NCBI GenBank assembly: GCA_900751665.1
Contig: CAADSV010000029.1
Span: 1 to 13,968 of the forward strand
From: an uncultured Collinsella sp.
GTDB lineage: Bacteria > Actinomycetota > Coriobacteriia > Coriobacteriales > Coriobacteriaceae
Direction of reading: 5' to 3'
DNA: 13,968 nucleotides
This document shows positions 1-6,636 of this stretch, one piece after another (the stretch's first letter is position 1; every line of letters starts with the position of its first letter). The notes beneath the pieces were generated by a model. The model saw only the letters and a list, made by a program, of their open reading frames with translations, searched no databases and had not been told where the DNA came from. A program made the position numbers and the translations under genes.

Positions 1-45
1 CCCGCCCCCGCCGTATGGGTTAAACGCTCAAAAGCACCTTCACAG

Positions 46-630
46 TTACAGCTTGTTAGCGATCTTCTTTGCCGTGCGCTTGACGCCGGCCACCAGGCCT
101 CCTGCAGGATGCTCCTTCTCGTATGCTAGACGCTTCTCGCGCTTGGCGTACTCTTCGACGATGATATCGCCATATTCGTCTTCGATCTTATCGAAGAAGT
201 CGACGGCGCCCTTAATTTCCTCAGCGGTTGGGTGTCCCTTTTGGACACCGCCGGCGAGTTTGAACGGCCCCCACGTATCAAAGCCGGGGCAGCCGTAGAC
301 ACCCATAAAGATGGCCTGCCTCATGCGGCAGATGCCATCGATATCCTTGCCGTACCACTTGTTTTTGCCACCGTAGGTCATAAGGCCAAACACCTTGTCC
401 TGCGGCTGCAGCACGTTCGTGAGCACTCGTGCCATGTCCTTGTCGATCTCGGAGTAATAGATGCCCGTGGCGACGCCAATCAGATGGTATTCGTGCAGGT
501 CGGGGTACTCGTTTTTGCCAAGCGCCTTGACGTCGAGGGTATCGATCTCGGGGTGTGCCTCGACGATGGCGTCCACGAGCTTTTTCGTATTGCCGTGATG
601 GCGCGAGGCGTAGAGGATGATGGTTCGCAT
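46..630 (-). CDS. Flavodoxin-like protein
   Basis: Predicted FMN-binding electron carrier or flavodoxin-domain protein of the cytoplasm, 194 aa. The N-terminus has a beta strand (RTIILYAS) followed by the phosphate-binding loop SRHHGNT at residues 9-15, the usual flavodoxin position. A second typical region reads VFGLMTYGGKNKWYG. The C-terminus is a charged, Lys-rich helix ending AKKIANKL. I chose the ATG at 630 because AAAGG lies 7 nt upstream and the protein then begins directly with the first strand; the longer reading from 660 adds ten residues with no flavodoxin character. It is transcribed away from the lacX-lacC operon and has no obvious functional link to it. The partner oxidoreductase is unknown. 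The fold is fairly sure; the exact role is not. Confidence 0.8.
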   Translation of the reverse strand: MRTIILYASRHHGNTKKLVDAIVEAHPEIDTLDVKALGKNEYPDLHEYHLIGVATGIYYSEIDKDMARVLTNVLQPQDKVFGLMTYGGKNKWYGKDIDGICRMRQAIFMGVYGCPGFDTWGPFKLAGGVQKGHPTAEEIKGAVDFFDKIEDEYGDIIVEEYAKREKRLAYEKEHPAGGLVAGVKRTAKKIANKL

Positions 631-786
631 AAGAAGGCCTTTCAGCTGTAATTGCATCAATGTCTGTATGGTACCCCGTTACATGGCTGGGATACCGGAC
701 GCATCGATGAACGTGCGGGTTTGTCCTTTGGTCAGGGCCGAGACGGGTTCTTGCGAGCAAAAAGCAGTTGTTCGAAAGGATGGACA

Positions 787-1668
787 ATGGAATACGCTCT
801 CTCCAACGATTCGATTTCTATCAAGGTCTCCACGGCCGGTGGCTCGTTTACCTCGATTGAGGCTGGAGGTCGCGAGTACTTGTGGCAGGGCGATCCCGCC
901 GTGTGGTCCGGCCAGGCACCGATTTGCTTCCCGATTTGCGGAGGTTTGCGCGATAACAGCGCCATGACGTTTGCCGGACATCATGTGAAGCTCGCCCGCC
1001 ACGGCTTTGCGCGCAAGCAGGAGTGGAAGCTGTTGAGCCAAAGCACAAACGAGCTGGCTATGTGCCTGGCATCCGAGGATAACGCCGCGCTGCTGAGCGA
1101 TTATCCGTATCCGTTTAAACTTGTCGCCCGCTATACGCTCGAGGACGCCGCCGTGCGTGTCTCCTATGAGGTTACCAACGAGGGCACCGAGGACATGCCT
1201 TTCTTTATCGGTGGACACCCCGGCTTTAGGTGCCCGCTCGATGAGGGCGAGGCCTATACGGACTACGAGCTGCGCTTTGAGAAGGACGAAGCTGCTGAGC
1301 TTTGCACTGCCGTCCCCTCGACTGGCTTGATTGACGTGACCAACCGCTCCAAGAACCCCATGCTGGGAAAGACGCTGCCTCTGTCACATGAGCTCTTCGA
1401 TTTTGCGGAGACCATCTTTGACGTGCTCGAGAGCCGTCAGGTCACGCTTTCCAAAAAGGGCGAGGACAAGGGTGTTCGCCTGAGCTTTGAGGGCTTCCCG
1501 TACCTCATTGTGTGGAGCAAGCCCGAGGGTGATTTTGTGGCAGTTGAGCCCTGGGGCGGCCTCTCGACCTGTTCCGATGAGGATGACGTGCTTGAGCACA
1601 AGCGCGGCTGCCTTATCGCCAAGCCCAAAGAAACCATCGTGCGCTCGTTCACAATCGAGATTCTGTAG
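787..1668 (+). CDS. lacX: Aldose 1-epimerase family protein, LacX-like
   Basis: A 293-aa protein of the galactose mutarotase-like fold, most like LacX of lactococcal lac operons, whose precise substrate is not well established. Features seen: YLWQGDPAVWSGQAPICFPICGGL near residue 40, RHGFAR near 76-81 (one family His), FFIGGHPGFRCPL near 140 (a second family His), and a late acidic segment VAVEPWGG containing the likely catalytic Glu. The ATG at 787 is supported by AAAGGATGG about 6 nt upstream. It is the first gene of a + strand run with lacC 59 nt downstream, and this lacX-lacC pairing supports a role in galactoside or tagatose-6-phosphate metabolism. It differs clearly from the second mutarotase in the window, GalM. 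The name is assigned from family resemblance and context. Confidence 0.8.
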   Translation: MEYALSNDSISIKVSTAGGSFTSIEAGGREYLWQGDPAVWSGQAPICFPICGGLRDNSAMTFAGHHVKLARHGFARKQEWKLLSQSTNELAMCLASEDNAALLSDYPYPFKLVARYTLEDAAVRVSYEVTNEGTEDMPFFIGGHPGFRCPLDEGEAYTDYELRFEKDEAAELCTAVPSTGLIDVTNRSKNPMLGKTLPLSHELFDFAETIFDVLESRQVTLSKKGEDKGVRLSFEGFPYLIVWSKPEGDFVAVEPWGGLSTCSDEDDVLEHKRGCLIAKPKETIVRSFTIEIL

Positions 1669-1727
1669 TCGCATGTAGCCAATTCGTTTTGCAAGGCATA
1701 AGGAGCCTGCGAGATAAGGAGCTAGAA

Positions 1728-2663
1728 ATGATCCTCACCGTTACGATGAACCCGTCCGTCGATACGCGCTATCAGCTCGATGAGCTCATTATCGACGACG
1801 TCAACCGCGTGACGCCCGAAAAGACCGCCGGCGGTAAGGGCCTCAACGTGGCCCGCGTCCTGGGCCAGCTGGGCGACGATGTCGTGGCAACCGGCTTGCT
1901 TGGTGGTCATATGGGCGCCTATATGGCCGAGCTCATGGATGCCAACGGCATTAAGAATGATTTTGTGCCCATCAAGGGCGAGACCCGCATCTGCCTCAAT
2001 ATCCTTCATGCTGGCAACCAGACCGAGTTGCTCGAGAGCGGCCCGACGATTGCCCCCGAGGAGTTCGATGCCTTTACCGCCAAGTTCGCCGAGCTTGCGA
2101 GCAAGGCCGATGTCGTTACCATCTCGGGTTCGCTGCCCCGCGGCGTCGAGGCGGACTACTACGCCAAGATCACGGGCATTGCAGAGAACGCCGGCGCCAA
2201 GGTGCTGCTCGATACCTCGGGCGCCTCGCTCGAGGCTGCGCTCAAGTCCGAGGTCAAGCCTGAGCTGGTTAAGCCTAACCTGACCGAGATTAACGGCCTT
2301 CTGGGCACGAGCTTTACCACCGACGATGTGGATGAGCTCCGTTCCGCGCTCGCCTCTGACGCCCGCTTCTCCGATATCCCCTGGGTCGTCGTATCCATGG
2401 GCGCTGCCGGCTCCGTTGGTTTCCATAACGGCCGTGCGTTCCGCGCCAAGACCCCCGATATCCCCGCCGTCAACGCTACGGGCTCTGGCGATTCGACCAT
2501 TGCCGGCTTCGCACATGCGATTGCTGCCGGCGCCGACGACGAGACGGTGCTGCGTACCGCCAACACCTGCGGCAAGCTCAATGCCATGGATCCCATGACT
2601 GGCCACTTGGTTATGGATCGTTGGGACGAGGTTTACAACGGCGTTGTCGTGACCGAGCTGTAG
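1728..2663 (+). CDS. lacC: Tagatose-6-phosphate kinase (LacC), PfkB family
   Basis: ATP-dependent sugar kinase of 311 aa, expected to convert D-tagatose 6-phosphate to tagatose 1,6-bisphosphate in the cytoplasm. Visible motifs: start MILTVTMNPSVD, first PfkB signature region TAGGKGLNVARVLGQLG (residues 33-49), ISGSLPRG in the middle, KPNLTE, and the anion-hole/catalytic loop NATGSGDSTIAGF with Asp255 as the likely base. Length and the IKGETR and VNATGSGDST regions match LacC better than FruK from memory, but 1-phosphofructokinase activity cannot be excluded. The ATG at 1728 has a strong AAGGAG site 7-8 nt upstream. It follows lacX on the same strand and is followed immediately by the remnant of an amidohydrolase gene. 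Together with lacG and lacE later in the window it completes part of the tagatose-6-phosphate pathway. Confidence 0.85.
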   Translation: MILTVTMNPSVDTRYQLDELIIDDVNRVTPEKTAGGKGLNVARVLGQLGDDVVATGLLGGHMGAYMAELMDANGIKNDFVPIKGETRICLNILHAGNQTELLESGPTIAPEEFDAFTAKFAELASKADVVTISGSLPRGVEADYYAKITGIAENAGAKVLLDTSGASLEAALKSEVKPELVKPNLTEINGLLGTSFTTDDVDELRSALASDARFSDIPWVVVSMGAAGSVGFHNGRAFRAKTPDIPAVNATGSGDSTIAGFAHAIAAGADDETVLRTANTCGKLNAMDPMTGHLVMDRWDEVYNGVVVTEL

Positions 2664-2828
2664 GAGCTTGTGCTGCGGCCCCGGCATCGGTTGCTGGCTC
2701 ATGTCGACGACAAGTGCAGTAGCATTATGCCGGGGCGCGACGCCGACACTGTCGTGTTCAATCCCGACCTTACCCTGGTCGAGACGCATGTGGGTGGCAA
2801 CAGCTTTGGTAATGCGTTTGCCGAGTAG
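2664..2828 (+). pseudogene. C-terminal remnant of a NagA-like amidohydrolase
   Basis: The reading frame directly after the lacC stop stays open to a TAG at 2826-2828 and encodes VDDKCSSIMPGRDADTVV followed by FNPDLTLVETHVGGN. This is the pattern of the C-terminal beta strands of N-acetylglucosamine-6-phosphate deacetylase and related amidohydrolases (family pattern roughly GSI-PG-DADLVVLD--L-VV-T-VGG). Recognisable similarity starts near 2703. There is no plausible start codon with a ribosome site, and the whole catalytic barrel is absent, so this is a leftover of a deleted gene that once sat between lacC and the YhcH-family gene. The specific parent (NagA, AgaA or another amidohydrolase) cannot be fixed from about 40 residues. 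Confidence 0.6.
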
Positions 2829-2860
2829 CCGCCAAAGAAACGATCCGAGAGGGGATTTAG

Positions 2861-3334
2861 ATGATTTACGGTGCATTGGGCGATATCGAGGAGTACCGTG
2901 GAATGCTCAAGGGCCTCGACGTGCTGATCGATTGGCTCGAGGAGAACGATCCGGCGAAGCTCGAGGTCGGCAGCCATCCGATTCTGGGCGACAAGGTCTT
3001 TGCGAATGTCATGGCTCCCACGACGCGTCCCGAGGCCGAGGCTCACTACGAGACGCATCAGCGCTATCACGACCTGCAGATCGACATTGAGGGTCGCGAG
3101 GCCTTTAAGGTTGCCACGGGCAGCCTGACGCTGGTTCAGGATTTTGACGAGAAGGACGACTACGATCTGGTCGATTCCGACGCCTCGATCGCCGGCGATC
3201 TTGCTGACAACAAGTTTGCGCTGTTTGTTGCCGGTGAGCCTCACATGCCCACGCTCGAGTTCCCGGGCGATGGCGTGCAGCCGGTCAAGAAGATCTGCTT
3301 TAAGCTGCTTGCAGACGCTTACTGGGAGGAGTAA
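2861..3334 (+). CDS. YhcH/YjgK/YiaL (EbgC-like) family protein
   Basis: A 157-aa cupin-like cytoplasmic protein of the YhcH/YjgK/YiaL family, whose members sit in sialic acid, gulonate and evolved-beta-galactosidase operons and are thought to act on sugars, perhaps as anomerases. Visible family features: N-terminus MIYGALGDIEEYRG, the histidine-rich strand ETHQRYHDLQIDIEGREA near residues 66-83, GEPHMP near 127, and the final VKKICFKLLA. The start ATG at 2861 has GAGAGGGG 7 nt upstream. It lies 32 nt after the amidohydrolase remnant and is probably the last gene of the lacX-lacC operon; a hairpin with a T run follows. The family call is confident; the substrate is unknown. The amino-sugar-type remnant upstream hints that the operon once handled an N-acetylated or sialic-type sugar. 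Confidence 0.85.
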   Translation: MIYGALGDIEEYRGMLKGLDVLIDWLEENDPAKLEVGSHPILGDKVFANVMAPTTRPEAEAHYETHQRYHDLQIDIEGREAFKVATGSLTLVQDFDEKDDYDLVDSDASIAGDLADNKFALFVAGEPHMPTLEFPGDGVQPVKKICFKLLADAYWEE

Positions 3335-3393
3335 CGAGCCGCTCGGCTGAGCTGTTCGTTTTGCGAGCGTTATCCCTTGGAGGAACGCGCTTG

Positions 3394-3443
3394 GGCCCCG
3401 CTGATCGCGGTTCCTTTGGGGATTGCGGTTGGCGGGGCTTTTG
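3394..3443 (+). terminator. Possible rho-independent terminator after the lacX operon
   Basis: Arms GCCCCGC (3395-3401) and GCGGGGC (3432-3438) pair perfectly and are followed by TTTTGTTG. The loop is unusually long, about 30 nt, so efficiency is uncertain. Position, 60 nt after the YhcH-family stop, fits the operon end. Confidence 0.5.
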
Positions 3444-3507
3444 TTGAGTAGGAGAGTTTCCGGCGGCGTTGTGCTTGGATTGGCGGATGCGCGCCCGAAA
3501 TCAGCAA

Positions 3508-3531
3508 CAAAAAAGCCGCCCGAAGGCGGCT
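3508..3531 (-). terminator. Terminator of the tRNA-Thr gene
   Basis: On the minus strand, GCCGCC-TTCG-GGCGGC is followed by six T (A run at 3509-3514 on the + strand). It is a compact 6-bp stem with a stable UUCG-type loop and lies 12 nt past the tRNA 3' end. Confidence 0.85.
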
Positions 3532-3542
3532 ATCTTGTGCAA

Positions 3543-3618
3543 TGGAGCCAGCGACCGGGCTCGAACCGGTGACCCCCGCTTTACGAGAGCGGTGCTCTAC
3601 CAACTGAGCTACGCTGGC
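3543..3618 (-). tRNA. tRNA-Thr (anticodon CGT)
   Basis: A 76-nt cloverleaf including an encoded CCA end. Acceptor GCCAGCG pairs with CGCTGGC; the D-loop region is AGCTCAGTTGGTAGAGC; the anticodon stem CCGCT/AGCGG encloses loop CTCGTAA with anticodon CGT (ACG at 3583-3585 on the + strand); the T arm has GGTTCGAGCC with flanking stem. The discriminator base is T. CGT reads ACG, a threonine codon. It is a free-standing gene with its own promoter and terminator. Confidence 0.95.
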
Positions 3619-3657
3619 GGCCATGTGGTGACGCAACTGAGGCGTCAACGGCTGTCA

Positions 3658-3686
3658 ATGATACGGGACATCGCACATCCGCGCAA
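3658..3686 (-). promoter_or_regulatory. Promoter of the tRNA-Thr gene
   Basis: Minus strand: TTGCGC (3681-3686) and TATCAT (3658-3663) separated by exactly 17 nt, which places the start about 30 nt before the mature tRNA 5' end. This is a sigma-70-type fit with a weaker -35. Confidence 0.55.
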
Positions 3687-3775
3687 GGGTTCTGACAGCT
3701 TTTCTCACTTTAAATGCACTAATATTAGAGGCGTGATGTCTTGCTCTTACGGTTCTCAAGCAGAATGGGGCAGCG

Positions 3776-4270
3776 ATGGCTCAACCCAAGATTCTTCTCA
3801 CACGCATCGATGATCGGTTTATTTACGGGCAAGACGTTGAGCTGTGGAATGAGGCGGTTGGTTCCAACCTCGTCCTGATCGTTAACGACGAGATTGCGGC
3901 GGATTCGCGCAAGTGGGCGCCTATGAGGGTCGCGGCGCCAGAAGGTGTGTGGACACGGTTTTTCTCGGTGCAAAGGACTATCGACATCATCCACACCGCG
4001 ACGTCGCGTCAATGGATCCTGGTCATGGTGGCCTCACCCGCCGATGCGCTCGCGCTGGTTAAGGGTGGTGTGCCAATCACCAAGATCAGCATTGGCCATA
4101 TGCAGGCGGGGGAGGGCAAGCACCCCATAACGCCCGCAGTCGCCGTAGACGATACGGACATCGCTGCCTTCAAAGAGCTACAAGAACTCGGCATAGAGCT
4201 AGAAATCCGCTATCTCCCCAGTTCCGCCCCCGACCCCATCCAACTAGTCATTGGGGACGTTCTTAAATGA
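3776..4270 (+). CDS. Orphan PTS IIB protein, mannose/sorbose family, catalytic His replaced by Tyr
   Basis: A 164-aa protein of the mannose/fructose/sorbose-type IIB family, cytoplasmic phosphocarriers that pass phosphate from IIA to the sugar at IIC/IID. The N-terminal active-site loop is plain (LLTRIDDRFIYGQD), but the phosphorylated His of the family pattern RIDDRLIHGQ is Tyr17 here (codon TAC). Other family parts remain: IVNDEIA, the RVAAPEGV region, KGGVPITKISIGHMQAGEGK and FKELQELGIELEIRYLP. The last eight residues, LVIGDVLK, and the stop are encoded by the left arm of an inverted repeat (4244-4275), so the original C-terminus has been replaced. No IIA, IIC or IID genes are adjacent. 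It may be a decaying remnant or a IIB-like regulatory protein that cannot be phosphorylated at the usual site. The start at 3776 has GGGG about 7 nt upstream, a weak ribosome site. Confidence 0.8.
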   Translation: MAQPKILLTRIDDRFIYGQDVELWNEAVGSNLVLIVNDEIAADSRKWAPMRVAAPEGVWTRFFSVQRTIDIIHTATSRQWILVMVASPADALALVKGGVPITKISIGHMQAGEGKHPITPAVAVDDTDIAAFKELQELGIELEIRYLPSSAPDPIQLVIGDVLK

Positions 4271-4427
4271 CTAGTCTAACGGGACACCCTTGGCACTTGG
4301 GGACGTTCCTTATGTACCGGCCTTTTAGGAACGTCCCCAAGTGCCGGCAGATTGGGACAGTCTTTCTTGCCAAACGTTAAAGACTGTCCCCAACGACTAG
4401 TCATTTAAGAACGTCCCCAATGACTAG
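4244..4427. repeat. Nested inverted-repeat cluster (REP-like)
   Basis: Three inverted repeats are nested in 184 bp. The outer pair is a perfect 32-bp repeat, 4244-4275 and 4396-4427, itself bounded by ACTAGTCATT-type ends. Inside lie a perfect 19-bp pair GGCACTTGGGGACGTTCCT (4292-4310) and its complement (4327-4345), and a 12-bp pair GGGACAGTCTTT (4354-4365) and complement (4379-4390). All share a GGGGAC(G/A)(T/G)T(C)-type core, so they look like copies or mosaics of one repeat family. I associate such GGGGACGTTC repeats with bacterial intergenic REP-like elements, possibly moved by REP-associated transposases, but no transposase is present. The left arm overlaps the end of the IIB gene. Confidence 0.85.
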
Positions 4428-4431
4428 GTAG

Positions 4432-4464
4432 TAAAACGCCCGTCGGCGGTGGTGCCGGCGGGCG
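4432..4464 (-). terminator. Terminator of galM
   Basis: Minus strand: CGCCCGCCGGC, a 6-nt loop, then GCCGACGGGCG (11 pairs, one wobble) followed by TTTT. It lies 29-61 nt after the galM stop. Confidence 0.75.
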
Positions 4465-4492
4465 CTGCTGTGCGATATATTGCGTTATGGGC

Positions 4493-5545
4493 TTAGTGCC
4501 TCATAAAGTGGTACTCGATCACATTGCTGTAGGGGTGACCCGGGCCCACAATGCCCTGGGGGAACAGCGGATGGTGCGGCGTGTCGGGATACATTTCGGC
4601 CTCGAGGGCAAAGCCGGCGCCCCAGCCATAGTTGGCGTCGTCCTTGGCGTGCTCGTCGCCCAGCCAGTTGCCGGTGTAGAGCTGCACGCCCGGAGCGGTA
4701 GTGTAGTAGTCCAGCTCGCGGCCGGTCCACATCTCCTCGACGTGCATCGCACGGCGCAGATTACGGCCGTACTGATAGCCATCGATGCACAGGCAGTGGT
4801 CGTAGCCGCGTGCCTGCTTAATCTGGGGATCGTCGGCTTCCATGCCAGGCGCGACGGGGCGCAGCTCGCGAAAGTCAAACGGCGTGCCCTCGACCGGAGC
4901 GATCTCGCCGGTGGGGATATTCTGCTCGTTGATGGGCAGGTAGTGGGCAGCGTTGGCAACAAAGAAGTGCTCGCAGTCCATGCCGGCGTTATGGCCGGCA
5001 AGGTTAAAGTACGTGTGGTTGGTCATGGACACGTAGGTGGCGCGGTCGCTCTCGCAGCCGTATTCGATACGGAAGTGGCCGGTGGGCGTCACGGTAAACA
5101 CAGCCGTAAAGGTGCGGTTGCCGGGAAGGCCAAGCTCGCCGTCCTCAAGCGAGGTGGTCATGCGCACGGCATTGTGGACCTCGTCGAGCTCAACGTCCCA
5201 CACGCGCTTGTGCAGGCCGTGCTCAAGATCGCTGTGCAGGTTGTTGACACCTTCGTTGGCGGGCATATGCCAGTCCGTGCCGGCGATGGTGATCGTGGCA
5301 CCCGCAGTGCGGTTGGCCACAGGTCCGATGGTCGCGCCAAAGCAGGCGGGGTTGTCAAAGTAATCCTCGAGCTTATCGAAGCCCAGCACCACATCGCGCA
5401 CGTTGCCAGGGATGTCGGGTACGTCGATGCCCAACACGGTAGCGCCATAGTCCATAATGCGAACGCAGATCTCGGGCCCGTTGAGGGTGTAGCGATGAAC
5501 GGGGGTACCGCACGGCGCGGTGCCGAAAAGCTCGGAAGTGATCAT
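4493..5545 (-). CDS. galM: Aldose 1-epimerase (galactose mutarotase)
   Basis: A 350-aa cytoplasmic enzyme interconverting alpha and beta anomers of galactose and similar sugars, feeding the Leloir pathway or hydrolysis products. Family residues are visible in the expected order: NRTAGA (N79, R80), NNLHSD with His104, the signature MTNHTYFNLAGH with the catalytic acid His177, and GFALEAEMYPD with the probable catalytic base Glu315. I chose ATG 5545 because AGGAACC precedes it directly and it starts just before the first family strand; a longer reading from 5605 runs into the promoter region. It is divergent from the LacR-like regulator across about 205 bp, which suggests shared control, and has its own terminator. 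Confidence in the function is high. Confidence 0.93.
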   Translation of the reverse strand: MITSELFGTAPCGTPVHRYTLNGPEICVRIMDYGATVLGIDVPDIPGNVRDVVLGFDKLEDYFDNPACFGATIGPVANRTAGATITIAGTDWHMPANEGVNNLHSDLEHGLHKRVWDVELDEVHNAVRMTTSLEDGELGLPGNRTFTAVFTVTPTGHFRIEYGCESDRATYVSMTNHTYFNLAGHNAGMDCEHFFVANAAHYLPINEQNIPTGEIAPVEGTPFDFRELRPVAPGMEADDPQIKQARGYDHCLCIDGYQYGRNLRRAMHVEEMWTGRELDYYTTAPGVQLYTGNWLGDEHAKDDANYGWGAGFALEAEMYPDTPHHPLFPQGIVGPGHPYSNVIEYHFMRH

Positions 5546-5690
5546 TTGGTTCCTAACATCGAGGTATTTCGGACAAACTGTAGCGCGAACAGGCGAGATT
5601 ATCACTACACCCCACTAAAGCAGGGGGTATTTTTCTCAAAAAAGTGATGATTGGAGCTGTGCGGGCGTTCATTTCTGACGCGCGCGAGTC

Positions 5691-5720
5691 TGATACAATT
5701 TGTTCATTATTGTTTGAATT
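5691..5720 (+). promoter_or_regulatory. Probable lacR promoter with overlapping operator candidate
   Basis: An extended -10 box TGATACAAT lies at 5691-5699; no good -35 is seen. Immediately after it, at about 5700-5718, two similar TTGTT half sites occur in direct orientation (TTGTTCATTA and TTGTTTGAAT). DeoR-family LacR operators are AT-rich with TGTTT-type half sites, so autoregulation here is plausible. The operator is an inference. Confidence 0.4.
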
Positions 5721-5750
5721 GACGTGAGCGTGGAACAGCGAGGACTCATC

Positions 5751-6515
5751 GTGATTAAAGCGGAGCGACAGGATAAGGTTCGGCAGCTGCTCGAGGAACA
5801 GGGAACGGTCTCGGTCAAGGAGATTTCGGATGCGTTAGGTGTCTCGGATATGACGATCCGCCGTGACCTTGAGGAGCTTGCGAGCCTGGGCGAGATCGAG
5901 CGCGTGCACGGCGGAGCCCGCAGTGCACAGGGCCGCCCACACGCTATGCTGCGCCATGAGTATTCGCACAGCGAAAAGCGCACGAAGCATGCCGAGGAAA
6001 AGTTGCAGATTGCGCGCCGTTCTGTGGAGCTTATCGAGGAAGGCTCAACCATCTTTTTGGGCACGGGTACTACGGTGGAGCAGATGGCCTCGATGCTGCC
6101 GGCGTTTCGCCTGCGCATTGTGACCAATTCGCTTTCGGTGTTTAGCCTGCTCGAGGCGCGCGAAGACTGCGAACTGTGCCTGGTGGGCGGCGTGTACCGC
6201 CGCCGCACTGCCGCCTTTGTGGGGCCAACGGCCGAGGATACTCTGCGTGCGTTGGGTATCGATGCGGCGTTTATCGGCGCCAACGGCATTCTGGATGGCG
6301 ACGTGTCCACGTCTAACATGGAAGAGGGCCGCATCCAGCAGCTCGCCTTTAGCAAGGCCGACTCGCGCTATCTGATCGCCGACTCCAGCAAGATCGGCAA
6401 GCGCGACTTCTACACCTTCTGCCGTCTGGATAGCCTGGATGCCGTGGTGTGCGAGCCGAGTATCTCGGTCGAGGACCGCGCCGCCATCGAGGAACACACG
6501 CAGGTTATTTGTTAG
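5751..6515 (+). CDS. lacR: DeoR-family transcriptional repressor, LacR-like
   Basis: A 254-aa DNA-binding regulator. The N-terminal winged helix-turn-helix spans about residues 5-60: ERQDKVRQLLEEQGTVSVKE, then VSDMTIRRDLEEL and the wing VHGGA. The C-terminal phosphosugar-sensing domain shows FLGTGTTVEQMA, IVTNSLSVF, LVGGVYRRRTAAFVGP, FIGANGI and STSNMEEGRIQQ plus LIADSSKIGKRDFYTF. The MEEG-QQ and DFYTF parts resemble streptococcal and lactococcal LacR, whose inducer is tagatose 6-phosphate; GlpR- or AgaR-like specificity is possible. I chose GTG 5751 because AGCGAGGA sits 6-7 nt upstream and the protein then begins MIKAERQ, the usual DeoR start; an upstream GTG at 5724 would add nine residues. 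It is divergent from galM. A decayed second copy of its 3' part lies at 10792-10952. Confidence 0.85.
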   Translation: MIKAERQDKVRQLLEEQGTVSVKEISDALGVSDMTIRRDLEELASLGEIERVHGGARSAQGRPHAMLRHEYSHSEKRTKHAEEKLQIARRSVELIEEGSTIFLGTGTTVEQMASMLPAFRLRIVTNSLSVFSLLEAREDCELCLVGGVYRRRTAAFVGPTAEDTLRALGIDAAFIGANGILDGDVSTSNMEEGRIQQLAFSKADSRYLIADSSKIGKRDFYTFCRLDSLDAVVCEPSISVEDRAAIEEHTQVIC

Positions 6516-6636
6516 CTAACGCTATGGGATTGTAAACAAGCGCTGCGGGAGGACTTTTGTCTTCTGCCATTGTGGGGAATCAGCGCGTCAGAGCTACGCG
6601 ATATGACGCGCAAATGAGGATTCCACTATCAAATCG
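6516..6636. other. Spacer between lacR and the hairpin element
   Basis: No gene is seen. Parts of it (GCGCTGC, TTCTGCC and a CGCAAATG segment near 6609) resemble sequence after the lacR remnant at 10957-11080, consistent with a common duplicated origin. Confidence 0.4.

Noticed and set aside
1722..2876. 384-codon minus-strand reading frame opposite lacC
   Set aside because: It is a shadow of lacC produced by GC-rich codon bias; lacC itself has clear PfkB motifs and a ribosome site.
3370..3813. Protein-coding frames across the tRNA gene (both strands)
   Set aside because: They run through tRNA-Thr, its terminator and its promoter, and have no ribosome sites or family features.
5608..5635. 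Terminator-like ACCCC/GGGGT hairpin with T run upstream of galM
   Set aside because: The stem is only about 5 bp and it would terminate + strand transcription where no + strand gene precedes it.
4487..5647. 386-codon plus-strand reading frame opposite galM
   Set aside because: It is an antisense shadow of galM with Val/Ala/Gly-rich composition and no domain pattern.
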